NCBI GenBank assembly: GCA_017459635.1
Contig: JAFUCO010000053.1
Span: 1 to 64,000, forward strand
DNA: 64,000 nucleotides
Source: Blautia sp.
GTDB taxonomy: Bacteria > Bacillota > Clostridia > Lachnospirales > Lachnospiraceae
Direction: 5' to 3'
Numbering within the stretch: position 1 is the first letter of the stretch; every line of letters starts with the position of its first letter. Below, piece by piece: positions 51,792-60,562 of the stretch. The position numbers and the translations under genes are program-made. Below the pieces are notes generated by a model. It ran no database searches. It was not told the origin of the DNA and was given only the letters and a program-made list of their open reading frames with translations.

Positions 51792-51838
51792 AGAGGACAG
51801 CTCCCTGTACACCTTAAGTGCACAGAGAGCTGTCCTCT
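51792..51838 (-). terminator. Hairpin after the sugar-binding protein gene
   Basis: AGAGGACAGCTC pairs with GAGCTGTCCTCT, with an inner CTGT..ACAG and CAC/GTG stem. Position just downstream of the operon's last gene suggests termination, although no long T-run follows. Confidence 0.65.
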
Positions 51839-51879
51839 ATGTTGACCCGCTTCGCGTTGCCGCTCTGCTTTTTTCTATA

Positions 51880-53370
51880 TTATTCCTGTGAAGCCAGCCA
51901 CTCGTCGAGCTGTCTCTGGTTTTCTTCGATGATCTTGCTCATTCCGGCTGCTTCAAGAGCTTCCAGGAATTTCGGGAGTGTTTCTTCGGGATCTACGGTA
52001 CCGCAGTTGAGAGCCGGGCCGTATTTTCCAATCTCGGCGATGACTGCTGTGATCTCGGATGATACACTGCTGGTGTCGAAGTTGTAGCCCATGAATTTGG
52101 AAACTTTAGCGTTTTCGGCGCTCCACAGATTCAGGTTGTCCACAAACTCATCTGTAAGAGGTGTACGGAAGTAAGCATCTGTCTGGTCTCCATAGGTGCC
52201 GATCGTATGGCCATAACCAACAGATCCTGCATCCACGCCTTCAGGATAATCCACTATGTGGCTGCCTTCGCTTGTTACATAGTGCTTGCCTTCAATACCA
52301 AGGTCAAGCAGATTGGTAAGCTCAGTGCTGTTGTAAAGAAGATCCAGGAAGTCTGCGGTCTTCTGAGGATTCTCGCAGGAGGAGGAAATGCTCCATGCAG
52401 TGTTCATTGTAGAACCGGTGTCAAGCAGGTAAGAACCGTCGCCGATCGGGATAGAGCCGAGCTCTTTGCCCGTCTGTGCAGACCAGTATGCAACATTGCT
52501 GCCGGCAGAGCATTTTCCGAAGAATCCGAACACCTGACCCTGGGTCATAGAGTCAAAAACTGAATATCCGTTGCTGATGGAATCCGGAAGCGCATAACCT
52601 TTTTCAAACCAGTCACGATGCTCTTTACATGTTTCAGCATATTCATCAGTTGCATACCAGTTAACAACCGTATCACCGTTTTCTACATCAAGTATGCATC
52701 CGTTTGCGATATATGTAGCGTCTCCAAGGGAGTCAAAGTTGTGTCCATAGGAAAGCTCTGCGGCAACGCCGTCACCCATGGAAACCGCATACTGCGGCAT
52801 GCCGCTGTCTTTGATCTGACCGAAGAAATTGTCATAATCTTCCGCTGTTGTCAGTATTTCGGGTATTTCAATACCGTACTCCTCGGCAAGAGCTGTATCA
52901 TAGAGGAAAAGAGCGCAGGAAGAAGAATACAGAGTTCCCGGATATGCATAAATGTCTTCACCAATCTTGCCGGCGTTGATCAGGACTCCTGCCTTCTCGA
53001 TCAGAGAATCGGAAAGATACTCAGTCATCGGCTGGATAAGGCCCTGGCTTGCAAGAATGCTTGGGGTGGTAAGAAGTCCGGACTGTACAAGGTCGATCTT
53101 TTCGTTTGAAGCCGCCATGAGCGGAAGCTTTGTCATCATCTCGCTGATAGGAACCGTTACAAAGTGAACACGTACTCCAACTTCCGGAACACTGATCTCA
53201 TTTACGGCATCTTCTACTTCCTGAAGGTCTACATCATCAAAACCATAGGTGATGATCTCCATGTTCATGTCATAAACATCTTCCTCTGCAGCCACAGTAA
53301 ATGCTGTTCCTGCAAGAAGGGAGAAGCTCATAATCCCTGTCATGAGTCCTGCCAGTACACGTCTTTTCAT
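51880..53370 (-). CDS. Extracellular sugar-binding protein of an Lpl-type ABC importer
   Basis: 496 residues. Signal peptide (LAGLMTGIMSFSLLAGTAFT) without a lipobox, then a family 1-like solute-binding fold with LplA/DUF3502-like features: AASNEKIDLVQSGLLTTPSI near 91, and TAWSISSSCENPQKTADFLD near 315. It would bind an oligosaccharide for the two permeases encoded upstream. No dedicated ATPase is present; such importers commonly share MsmK. The gene is last in the order permease-permease-binding protein, separated by 358 bases. Confidence 0.87.
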   Translation of the reverse strand: MKRRVLAGLMTGIMSFSLLAGTAFTVAAEEDVYDMNMEIITYGFDDVDLQEVEDAVNEISVPEVGVRVHFVTVPISEMMTKLPLMAASNEKIDLVQSGLLTTPSILASQGLIQPMTEYLSDSLIEKAGVLINAGKIGEDIYAYPGTLYSSSCALFLYDTALAEEYGIEIPEILTTAEDYDNFFGQIKDSGMPQYAVSMGDGVAAELSYGHNFDSLGDATYIANGCILDVENGDTVVNWYATDEYAETCKEHRDWFEKGYALPDSISNGYSVFDSMTQGQVFGFFGKCSAGSNVAYWSAQTGKELGSIPIGDGSYLLDTGSTMNTAWSISSSCENPQKTADFLDLLYNSTELTNLLDLGIEGKHYVTSEGSHIVDYPEGVDAGSVGYGHTIGTYGDQTDAYFRTPLTDEFVDNLNLWSAENAKVSKFMGYNFDTSSVSSEITAVIAEIGKYGPALNCGTVDPEETLPKFLEALEAAGMSKIIEENQRQLDEWLASQE

Positions 53371-53675
53371 TCGCTTTTCCTCACTTTCTTTTTTTAAGAT
53401 CCTTGTGTAGTTTTGCCCTTTAAGACACTCAAGGAAAGCATCCCAAAGCCCGCTGAAGCGGGCATGCGCCTCTGGCGCCGGGCCAGGTTATTGAAACTGC
53501 CGCTGCAGTTTCAAAAGCCTGAAGGTTAACAGTTGGTTGATAGATACATTTATTGCTGTTCAGAGCAGTCCGAAGCACTTTCTGCCGGAGCTGCCAAAAC
53601 TTCAATCAGCAGGTGACGATAACATTCGGGTTTTTAAAGGGTCATGACGTACTGCCTTTTGCCGCACTTCTGGCG
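53371..53675. other. Intergenic region with several small hairpins
   Basis: Between the permease and binding-protein genes. GCCCGCTGAAGCGGGC (about 53450), a CTCTGGCGCCGGGCCAG stem and GAAACTGC/GCAGTTTC are seen. Such stems may give the binding protein gene higher mRNA stability. No gene or clear promoter recognised. Confidence 0.45.
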
Positions 53676-53753
53676 GTCATCCGTTTGCAGCATCCATGGC
53701 GGTCAGCCTTTTGCAGCGTCCATGACTGTCAGCCTTTTACAGCGCCCATAGTG
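53676..53753. repeat. 26-bp tandem repeat copying the end of the permease gene
   Basis: Units GTCAGCCTTTTGCAGCGTCCATG at 53676, 53702 and 53728. On the coding strand each reads ATGGxCGCTGxAAAAGGCTGAC, repeating the gene's final codons and stop. A diverged partial fourth copy precedes. Confidence 0.85.
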
Positions 53754-54601
53754 ATACCTTTTACAAAGTAATCCTGGAAGAACGGGTACACTATCAGGAT
53801 CGGGATGATTCCGATAACGGCCGCTGCCATCCTGGAAGTGTTTGCGGGCATCTGCATCGCTGCGCCGCCGCCTCCTGTCATCAGATATTTTGCGTTTTCA
53901 TTGATCGCGTTCAGGATATTCTGAATACCATACAGCTTCTGGTTGTCAATATAATACAGACCATTCTGCCAGTCATTCCAGTATGCAACTCCGACCATCA
54001 GGCCTACTGTCGCAATGATCGGTTTTGAAAGCGGAAAGACCACCTTTGTAAAAATCCCCACCTCTGAGCAGCCGTCGATGCGCGCCGCCTCAAGCAGCTC
54101 CTCCGGAATGTTGGAGGAAAAGTAATTACGCACCATGATAATGTAAAACGCATTAGTCAGCAGGTTTGGAACTATCAGTGCCCACAGAGTGTTCTTTACA
54201 TGGAAGGTCTGGGTGTACATTATATAGGTCGAAACCAGACCACCGTTGAACAGCATCGTAAATACTACATAAAAGTTGAAGAACCTTCCAAACGGGAGTC
54301 CCGGCCTGGAGAGCATGTAGCTGAAGGCCATAGTAATTATGATGCATACCAGAGTTCCGCACAATGTCACGATGAACGTTATCAGATAACCTCTTCCGAA
54401 AAGTGATGCTTTAGTGAGAAGATACCTGTACGCATCTGTGGACAGATGATTCGGAATCAGCGAAAAACCATTCGTCACCGCATAATTCTCTTCTGTAAAG
54501 GAAGCCACTATCAGAAGATAAAACGGCAGTACGCACAGTATGGTTACAATGATCAGTACAACATGTGATAAAGCAAGGAACTTTTTATGTCCGTTAACCA
54601 T
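53729..54601 (-). CDS. Sugar ABC transporter permease, LplC/YtcP-like
   Basis: 290 residues with six membrane segments. EAA loop near residue 185: EELLEAARIDGCSEVGIFTK followed by VVFPLSKPIIATVGL, the binding-protein-dependent transport signature. N-terminal LSHVVLIIVTILCVLPFYLL. It is preceded by LplB by 12 bases. The C-terminus MGAVKG and stop are duplicated downstream as a 26-bp array. It imports an oligosaccharide together with LplB. Confidence 0.93.
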   Translation of the reverse strand: MVNGHKKFLALSHVVLIIVTILCVLPFYLLIVASFTEENYAVTNGFSLIPNHLSTDAYRYLLTKASLFGRGYLITFIVTLCGTLVCIIITMAFSYMLSRPGLPFGRFFNFYVVFTMLFNGGLVSTYIMYTQTFHVKNTLWALIVPNLLTNAFYIIMVRNYFSSNIPEELLEAARIDGCSEVGIFTKVVFPLSKPIIATVGLMVGVAYWNDWQNGLYYIDNQKLYGIQNILNAINENAKYLMTGGGGAAMQMPANTSRMAAAVIGIIPILIVYPFFQDYFVKGITMGAVKG

Positions 54602-54613
54602 CTTCCCACCCCC

Positions 54614-55531
54614 TTAGAACATTGCGTCTTCTTTGCTGAACTTCCGTATGATCGCATTGAAGATCATTATAGTTATAAAGCATACGATCGACTGGTAGAA
54701 AGCCGCGGCCGATGAAAGCCCTATGTCACCGTTCTTCATAAGCGCACGGAAGACGTATGTATCAATGGTGTCCGTTGCGCCGTACAGAAGCCCCTGATTC
54801 CTGGGTACCTGGTAGAACAGGCCGAAGTCAGAACGGAAGATACGTCCCATTGCCAGGGTGACAAGCATGATAATTGTCGACTTAAGAAGCGGCAGGGTGA
54901 TCTGTGTGATCTGCTGCCATTTAGTAGCTCCGTCCAGCTCTGCTGCTTCGTAGAATGATCCGTCAATACCTACCAGCGTTGCCAGATATATTATGGAGCC
55001 GTATCCGATCATTCTCCATTCATACACAAACAGGAGGATAAACGGCCAGTATTTCTGCTCCATATAGAAGGAGATCGGCTTCATACCAATGGATGTAAGA
55101 AATCCGTTGATGATACCGGTGCGGTCTCCCAGGAATGCATATGCAAGGTATGAGACAACAACCATCGACATCAGATATGGCAGCAGAAGGAAGGTCTGAT
55201 AGATCTTCTTTGTCGCTTTTTTACGTATTTCATTGAGGAAAATCGCGATAGCCACGCCGAACACGGTATCAAGTATAATAAATCCGATATTATAAAGGAT
55301 TGTATTTCTCGTGATGATGAACGCGTCTCTGGTGGCAAACAGATATTGGAAATTGCTTAAACCTGCCCAGGGGCTCCCGAAGATACCCTTGGAATAGTCA
55401 AATTTCTTGAATGCGATGATCAGGCCGTAGAGAGGCATGTAATTGTTGATGAACAGATAGATGAAGCCCGGCAGCCCCATAAGAAAAACGGGAATCCACC
55501 GTTTAAAATTTGTTTTTTTCTTCGCCGTCAT
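54614..55531 (-). CDS. Sugar ABC transporter permease, LplB-like
   Basis: About 305 residues from MTAKKKTNFKRWIPVFLMGL. Six membrane helices. EAA motif near 210: FYEAAELDGATKWQQITQIT, then LPLLKSTIIMLVTL. It starts with a typical LplB N-terminus (PVFLMGLPGFIYLFINNYMP). GGAGGA stands eight bases before the inner ATG, so the slightly longer frame is not preferred. First gene of the transporter operon, downstream of the YesMN-type regulators and its own promoter. Confidence 0.93.
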   Translation of the reverse strand: MTAKKKTNFKRWIPVFLMGLPGFIYLFINNYMPLYGLIIAFKKFDYSKGIFGSPWAGLSNFQYLFATRDAFIITRNTILYNIGFIILDTVFGVAIAIFLNEIRKKATKKIYQTFLLLPYLMSMVVVSYLAYAFLGDRTGIINGFLTSIGMKPISFYMEQKYWPFILLFVYEWRMIGYGSIIYLATLVGIDGSFYEAAELDGATKWQQITQITLPLLKSTIIMLVTLAMGRIFRSDFGLFYQVPRNQGLLYGATDTIDTYVFRALMKNGDIGLSSAAAFYQSIVCFITIMIFNAIIRKFSKEDAMF

Positions 55532-55562
55532 AATGATGATCCTCCCCAAATGTGCAGGATTT

Positions 55563-55601
55563 GAAACTATTTAAACTGTTTCATGTCATGTCATCATTAT
55601 A
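55563..55601 (-). promoter_or_regulatory. lplB promoter -10 and palindromic operator candidate
   Basis: Minus strand TATAAT at 55601-55596 with a poor -35. Downstream, GAAACTATTTAAACTGTTTC (55563-55582) is a near-palindrome, 16 of 20 positions symmetric. It could bind a regulator such as the YesN-type protein encoded next door. Role inferred. Confidence 0.5.
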
Positions 55602-55675
55602 ACGGCCTGAAAAATCAGAAAAAAGGAATTTTCGGATGTGAAATTGGATAAAACGGACTTTACAGACGCAGTTCT

Positions 55676-56487
55676 CTATTTACGGTACTGCTTTGGGGAA
55701 ACACCTGTTTCCTTCTTAAACACCCTGGTAAAGTATGCATAATCCTGGTATCCCACAAGTGAAGCTATTTCCTTTATCGGGATGTTCGTTTCAATCAGAA
55801 GCTTTTGGCAGCTTCAACACGCTCTGTTGTAATGTATTCAAGTATTCCCCGGCCCGTTTCCGCCTTGAAGGTTCTGGTCAGATACTGAGCATTGAAGTGC
55901 ATGATGTCGGCGATCTTTGTTACTGTAAGATCATCTGCAAGATGGTCCTTCACGTATTGCTTGACTTCCTTTTCCACATCACGTTTTCCGGCGACCTGTT
56001 TCATTTTCTGAAGCTGGTCCTGCGTCCGGCTTTCGGATTTTATGGTATAGTCCAGATTTCCCCAGCCAATGCTTCCGTCCGGACTCTTCGCGCCGCCCCC
56101 GCGGTCTTCATAGAATTCCATCTTCAGTGTCATTTCGTGGAGCGCTCTTGAAAACTCCTCATAATCAATGGGCTTCAGGATATAATCATAGCAGCCCTGC
56201 CGAATGGCTTTTTGAACATAACTGAATTCCGGATGACAGGTCACCATGATGATCCCCATAGGCTTATTCTGTTCCCGCACCCAGTCCACCAGCTCCTGCC
56301 CGGTTCCTCCGGGCATTTCGATATCGCATATAAGAACACTTATACTGTGCTCATTAAGAAGCGACTTTGCTTCATTTATATTCGAAGCTTCATAAACAGT
56401 CCGCACATTGCATTTTTTCCAGTCTGTCGACTCGATCAATGCCTTCCTTGTCCTTGGCTCATCATCTACAATAAGAGCATTGTACAT
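55676..56487 (-). pseudogene. YesN-type response regulator (REC + AraC HTH), frameshifted
   Basis: Residues 1-120 are a receiver domain: ALIVDDEPRTRKAL, phosphoacceptor Asp in VLICDIEMPGGTGQE near 53, and DYILKPID near 103. A linker follows, then an AraC-type DNA-binding domain from about 180 (VTKIADIMHFNAQYLTRTFK). The frame stops at 55795 after VEAAKSF. One extra A in the AAAA run at 55803-55806 restores KLLIETNIPIKEIASLVGYQ and FKKETGVSPKQYRK to a TAG at 55676. The second helix-turn-helix is therefore lost unless this is a sequencing error or phase-variable site. The kinase is encoded upstream. Confidence 0.85.
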
Positions 56488-56579
56488 ACTATTCTCCTTC
56501 AGTCTGTCTCATCTTCCGGTTCTGCATACACCGATTTTGTATTCTCCGGCTATCGATTCTCCGGTTCTATATTCTTCGT

Positions 56580-58334
56580 CTATATATCTTCCGGTTCTGC
56601 ATCCTCAGGTACTGTATCCTCCGGTTCTGTGTCCTCCAGTTCTCTCTTCAGCGGAAGATATATTTCTGTGCAGGCACCGCCCGTTTCAGTGTTATATACC
56701 TTAAGCTCTGTGCGTCCATGGTACAGTATATCCATGCGTTCCACAGTATTGACTATCCCGACTCCCAGACGTCCTTCGTCAACCCGGGTTTCAAGAAACC
56801 TCGTGATGCTCTGAAGCGTTTCCTCTTTAAAGCCTTGTCCGGTGTCGGAAATACTTATCTTGAGCCTTCCATCCTCCTCCATGCCCCGTACAATAATAAA
56901 CAGTTTTTTGTCATTTACAGCGTATTTGATGCTGTTCTCCACAAAAGTCTGAAGAATGAGCGGAGGGATCAGGACATCACTTACCGTATGCTCCCACTCT
57001 ACAAAGAAATCAATGCTGTTCTGCGTACGTTCCCGCTGGATCTTCAGGTAGTTTTCCACATGCCGGAACTCGTAACGCAGCTGCACAAAATCTACCCGGA
57101 GGTTCACAATATACCTGAAATAATTGACCAGGTACATTACCATCTTTTTGACCAGCGGAAATTCTTCTTCATTGTAGGTATATATCACATTCAGCGCATT
57201 CAGGATAAAATGCGGCCTGATCTGCTGGCTGATGTATTTAAGCTCAGTCTCCTGTTCCTTAAGCTTTGTCTCATACAGGCGATACTCCAGGTCATTGACC
57301 TTATCCATCATTTCGTTGAGACTGTGTCCAAGAAGATCAAACTCATCCCGGGTACGGCCTCTTCGTTCGTCAAGACGGAACTCAACTTCCCCGTCACCGT
57401 ATCGCTCCATGGCTTCCTTAAGCAGCATGACCGGTCTGGATATCCTTGAATTCATCCACAGCACAAGCAGGATCGTGGACACAAACCCTATAAACGCCGT
57501 CAGGAATACTATCTTATGCTGCAGCGGCATCTGTCCGAAAAGGCCCTCCTCGGGTATCAGAAGTCCCATATATATACCCTGTGCGCTTCCGTTATCCTGA
57601 GCAATATAGTTTTCATATTTACCGTTTTCGTCTTTAATGCTTTCTATTCCCACCTGGGCTTCTGCTATCGCGCTGCTGATTTCTTCATTTTTAAGGCTGT
57701 TGGCTCCGAACCTGTCTCCGATATAGAATTCTCCGCTCCATTCTCCATTGTTTTCAAGGCCAAGCCGCCTCATGACATAATTGCATCGCATCCAGCACCC
57801 GCAGCAGGCATCCCGGCTTTTCATAAAATATACAATATACTGTTCATCGCCCGCATTCAAAAGCTGCCACTGATTGTATATGGTACCTTCTTCTGTCATC
57901 CTGTCAGATATTGCGTCATGCAGGGCTTTCTGCTTTAATCCACGAAAGTTAAGAGATGGATCTATATTAGGAAAATACAGAAAAATCCCGTCTACTATCT
58001 CATTCGCATTTTTAAGCGGTTCAAGTACCCGGACGCTGTCTACAACCGCCTCAAAATATTCCGTATTCTTCTCTCCTTCTTTCACATTCCGCAGTATTCC
58101 GGAGCTTGGCTCCACAGAAAAATAACTGGCAAAAGTGAACTCACACTGCCTCATGACATTCTGCAGCTGTATGTAGCCGGAATCCATTATACCGATCTGA
58201 TTATCGATCGCCTGCTTCCTTGTCTGGTCATAGTTCAGCATGGCAGTGACAAATACTGCCACGGACAAAACCAGCATGATCACCAGAGGCCAGATCACGA
58301 TCCTTTTCATTATTGAGCGATAGGGTTTATGCAC
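56580..58334 (-). CDS. Sensor histidine kinase, YesM family
   Basis: About 584 residues, from a GTG at 58334 with GAGGAG seven bases upstream. TM1 (RIVIWPLVIMLVLSVAVFVT), an extracellular domain of about 240 residues, TM2 (KIVFLTAFIGFVSTILLVLW), HAMP (SRISRPVMLLKEAMERYGDG), then the His_kinase domain with phosphoacceptor in YISQQIRPHFILNALNVI and an ATPase domain with DTGQGF. The C-terminus is a short Glu/Pro/Asp repeat (PEDTEPEDTVPEDAEPEDI-like). It would sense an extracellular saccharide and signal to the neighbouring regulator. The regulator gene follows at 92 bases. Confidence 0.92.
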   Translation of the reverse strand: MHKPYRSIMKRIVIWPLVIMLVLSVAVFVTAMLNYDQTRKQAIDNQIGIMDSGYIQLQNVMRQCEFTFASYFSVEPSSGILRNVKEGEKNTEYFEAVVDSVRVLEPLKNANEIVDGIFLYFPNIDPSLNFRGLKQKALHDAISDRMTEEGTIYNQWQLLNAGDEQYIVYFMKSRDACCGCWMRCNYVMRRLGLENNGEWSGEFYIGDRFGANSLKNEEISSAIAEAQVGIESIKDENGKYENYIAQDNGSAQGIYMGLLIPEEGLFGQMPLQHKIVFLTAFIGFVSTILLVLWMNSRISRPVMLLKEAMERYGDGEVEFRLDERRGRTRDEFDLLGHSLNEMMDKVNDLEYRLYETKLKEQETELKYISQQIRPHFILNALNVIYTYNEEEFPLVKKMVMYLVNYFRYIVNLRVDFVQLRYEFRHVENYLKIQRERTQNSIDFFVEWEHTVSDVLIPPLILQTFVENSIKYAVNDKKLFIIVRGMEEDGRLKISISDTGQGFKEETLQSITRFLETRVDEGRLGVGIVNTVERMDILYHGRTELKVYNTETGGACTEIYLPLKRELEDTEPEDTVPEDAEPEDI

Positions 58335-58564
58335 AGTACTTCTCCTCAATGAGCATCTAGCATACGTCTCTTTTCATTGTATAATTGTACCTTTCGCGCT
58401 GCTGAATTTCAAGAACAAGTCACATATGTCCAATTTACAGTCATGTTTTTACTTTTTGGATCCATGGTTTGAGTATATAATCAGTTTCAAGTCCGACGTG
58501 CCGGACTCGCACCGGGCTGCGCGCCAAAATCTCATCCTCCTCAACGCAGCCCGGTGGAGCACAA

Positions 58565-58620
58565 GGGACGGCTCTCTGTGTTCATCAGTCTGTGAACACA
58601 GGGACGGTTCTCTGTGTTCT
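58565..58620. repeat. Direct repeat of the REP-like motif
   Basis: GGGACGGCTCTCTGTGTTC (58565) and GGGACGGTTCTCTGTGTTC (58601), 36 bases apart, in a 346-base gap between divergent genes. Nothing else recognised there. Confidence 0.7.
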
Positions 58621-58695
58621 TCAGCCCGGGTCACCTGGAGCCTGTTTTCTGTGTTCTTCTGTCCGGCCCGACAATTCTATAGAAAGGATCCTTAA

Positions 58696-60402
58696 ATGAA
58701 TCTTAATGACATCCTTGAAATTGAACAGCTCAAATACTGTTATGAGCAGGCCTATGCACTGCACCGTCATACAGAAATTCCTGACATGTTCTTCCGGAGT
58801 GAGGATACGGTTTTTACCATTCCTTCTGCCGGTGACAGAACCGCAGGATGGAATGTAATAAACGAGAAGTTCTGCAGCGAACTGTACAATGTATCTCCCC
58901 GCGAGGACAGTTTTCATACAGGATGGCAGATCTGCACACCTGTTATGTGGGAAGATGACGGAGAAATATGTGGGATATTCCCGACCTTCGGTTTTCTGGT
59001 TCTCAGCATGGATCCGGACACAATGAAACCTCCCTACCCGGTTCTTTCAACGCTGGAGCTGTGGCAGGACCATTTTGCAAAGCAAAAAGGGATGTGGAAA
59101 ATACATTATCTGCATGCTCAATTTCTTCTTGGGCAGTGTGTCTGGAAATGGAATGCACCGGAAGATTCCGGGCTTGCAGTTCAGAAAAAGCTGCAAAGTA
59201 TTCCTCATCCGATACTTGGAAGGCCGAAGTATGAGAATGCAGTCATGGAATCAAACGATCCTTGCAAAACATCCGGTTATTCCGAAGCGGCAGGTGCTTT
59301 CAGGTCGGCCGAAGGAGACGACCAGGAAGTTCTTTCTGCATCAACTGTGGAAACCGCGCATGCTGTTCTTACTGCACCGGCTGTGGAAACCGGGCATGCT
59401 GTTCTTACTGCGCCGGCTGTGGAAACCGGGCATGCTGTTCTTACTGCGCCGGCTGTGGAAACCGTATCCCCTCCTGCTTTTTGTTCCGCGTACTACAGTA
59501 TACAGTTCCTTCAGGGTATGTACACACTCCTCTGGCAATGCGGCCGGTTTGAAGAAATACCCGGTCTGCTTTTTTCATCTGGTGATAATACATCAGTATT
59601 GTATGACGGGATAAATTCTGATACCATAAAAGATGGAAAGAACCCTGCGGATACCCTTTCCTTTTTCTCAAAAGTAAAAGAGCTTACAGATAAAAACGGC
59701 GGTTTATTAAGGATCGATATGCCGGCTGATCAGTGGATCACCATCTCCCCGGATGGAAAAACTGCTGAAGGCCACTGGATCACAAGAACTCATAAAATAG
59801 AAAGAACTGAGGATGGCAGTAAATACAATGTCTGTATCGGACGTTTTTCCAACAGGTTCTGCATGGAAAACGGCTCCTTCAGGATTCAGAGCGTGCACTG
59901 GGAGCTTCTTCAGGAATTTGCTCCATATGATGTCCTGCCGGATATGAACCTTGATGCCTATATTAAATGCCCTGCAGACTGGATACCCCGACTTCCTGTC
60001 CCGAGCAGTACTCCTTATGAAGGTGCATCAGATAAGACCAGTGAGATCATCCTTCTTAAGAATGAGATAATGTCGTGGTTTTACAGTATATCTTACGGAG
60101 TAAACACAAAAAATCTGTTCCCGTGCAGTTCAGGAAAAGTCTGTTCAGACTTAAGCGATATCTTCAGAGAATGCCGCTATGCGCTTGCAACATCTCCGGT
60201 TATCCATATGAATGATGACCTTAATATGGCAGATGCATTCCTGAGCGTGAGCCTTATTCTGAATAACGGGCAGGATGAAGTCATATATTCACGCGGCAGT
60301 TTTTCCTTCTTGCTGAGGAAAGATGTTTCCGGATGGAATATCATCGATGGAAACTGGTATCCTTATGCTTCACTTGAACCGTGGAAGGTTCTTAACAGTT
60401 AG
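58696..60402 (+). CDS. Protein with three NTF2/SnoaL-like domains
   Basis: 568 residues, soluble. Domain 1 (about 1-155) starts LNDILEIEQLKYCYEQAYAL and ends MWKIHYLHAQFLLGQ. A linker with four 12-residue repeats (VETGHAVLTAPA) covers about 215-258. Domain 2 (about 260-425) has GMYTLLWQCGRFEEIPGLLF and GSFRIQSVHWELLQEFAPYD. Domain 3 (about 450-568) ends FLLRKDVSGWNIIDGNWYPY. The pattern is that of SnoaL-like fold proteins acting as isomerases or binding small molecules. AGAAAGGA precedes the ATG. Substrate unknown. The esterase gene lies downstream. Confidence 0.65.
   Translation: MNLNDILEIEQLKYCYEQAYALHRHTEIPDMFFRSEDTVFTIPSAGDRTAGWNVINEKFCSELYNVSPREDSFHTGWQICTPVMWEDDGEICGIFPTFGFLVLSMDPDTMKPPYPVLSTLELWQDHFAKQKGMWKIHYLHAQFLLGQCVWKWNAPEDSGLAVQKKLQSIPHPILGRPKYENAVMESNDPCKTSGYSEAAGAFRSAEGDDQEVLSASTVETAHAVLTAPAVETGHAVLTAPAVETGHAVLTAPAVETVSPPAFCSAYYSIQFLQGMYTLLWQCGRFEEIPGLLFSSGDNTSVLYDGINSDTIKDGKNPADTLSFFSKVKELTDKNGGLLRIDMPADQWITISPDGKTAEGHWITRTHKIERTEDGSKYNVCIGRFSNRFCMENGSFRIQSVHWELLQEFAPYDVLPDMNLDAYIKCPADWIPRLPVPSSTPYEGASDKTSEIILLKNEIMSWFYSISYGVNTKNLFPCSSGKVCSDLSDIFRECRYALATSPVIHMNDDLNMADAFLSVSLILNNGQDEVIYSRGSFSFLLRKDVSGWNIIDGNWYPYASLEPWKVLNS
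59344..59463 (+). repeat. 36-bp tandem repeat inside the NTF2-like gene
   Basis: Units ACTGTGGAAACCGCGCATGC at 59344, then similar units at 59380, 59416 and a partial at 59452. Two inner units are identical, a sign of recent slippage or duplication. The frame is kept. Confidence 0.85.
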
Positions 60403-60562
60403 TCCCAGTCAATTATTTGTTACTCTCATCTTTTCCGGTGGTTTTTTCACCTGAATATCTGCCGTACAGACACATTAGTGTCTAATTGGCTATTCACGGC
60501 CCGGCTGCAGGCGGCCGGTTTTGAGCACTTCAATAGAAATCAGATCAGGAGGTAAAGCGGAA

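Noticed and set aside
56718..57449. 243-codon plus-strand frame
   Set aside because: Antisense to the YesM-type kinase, with no family features.
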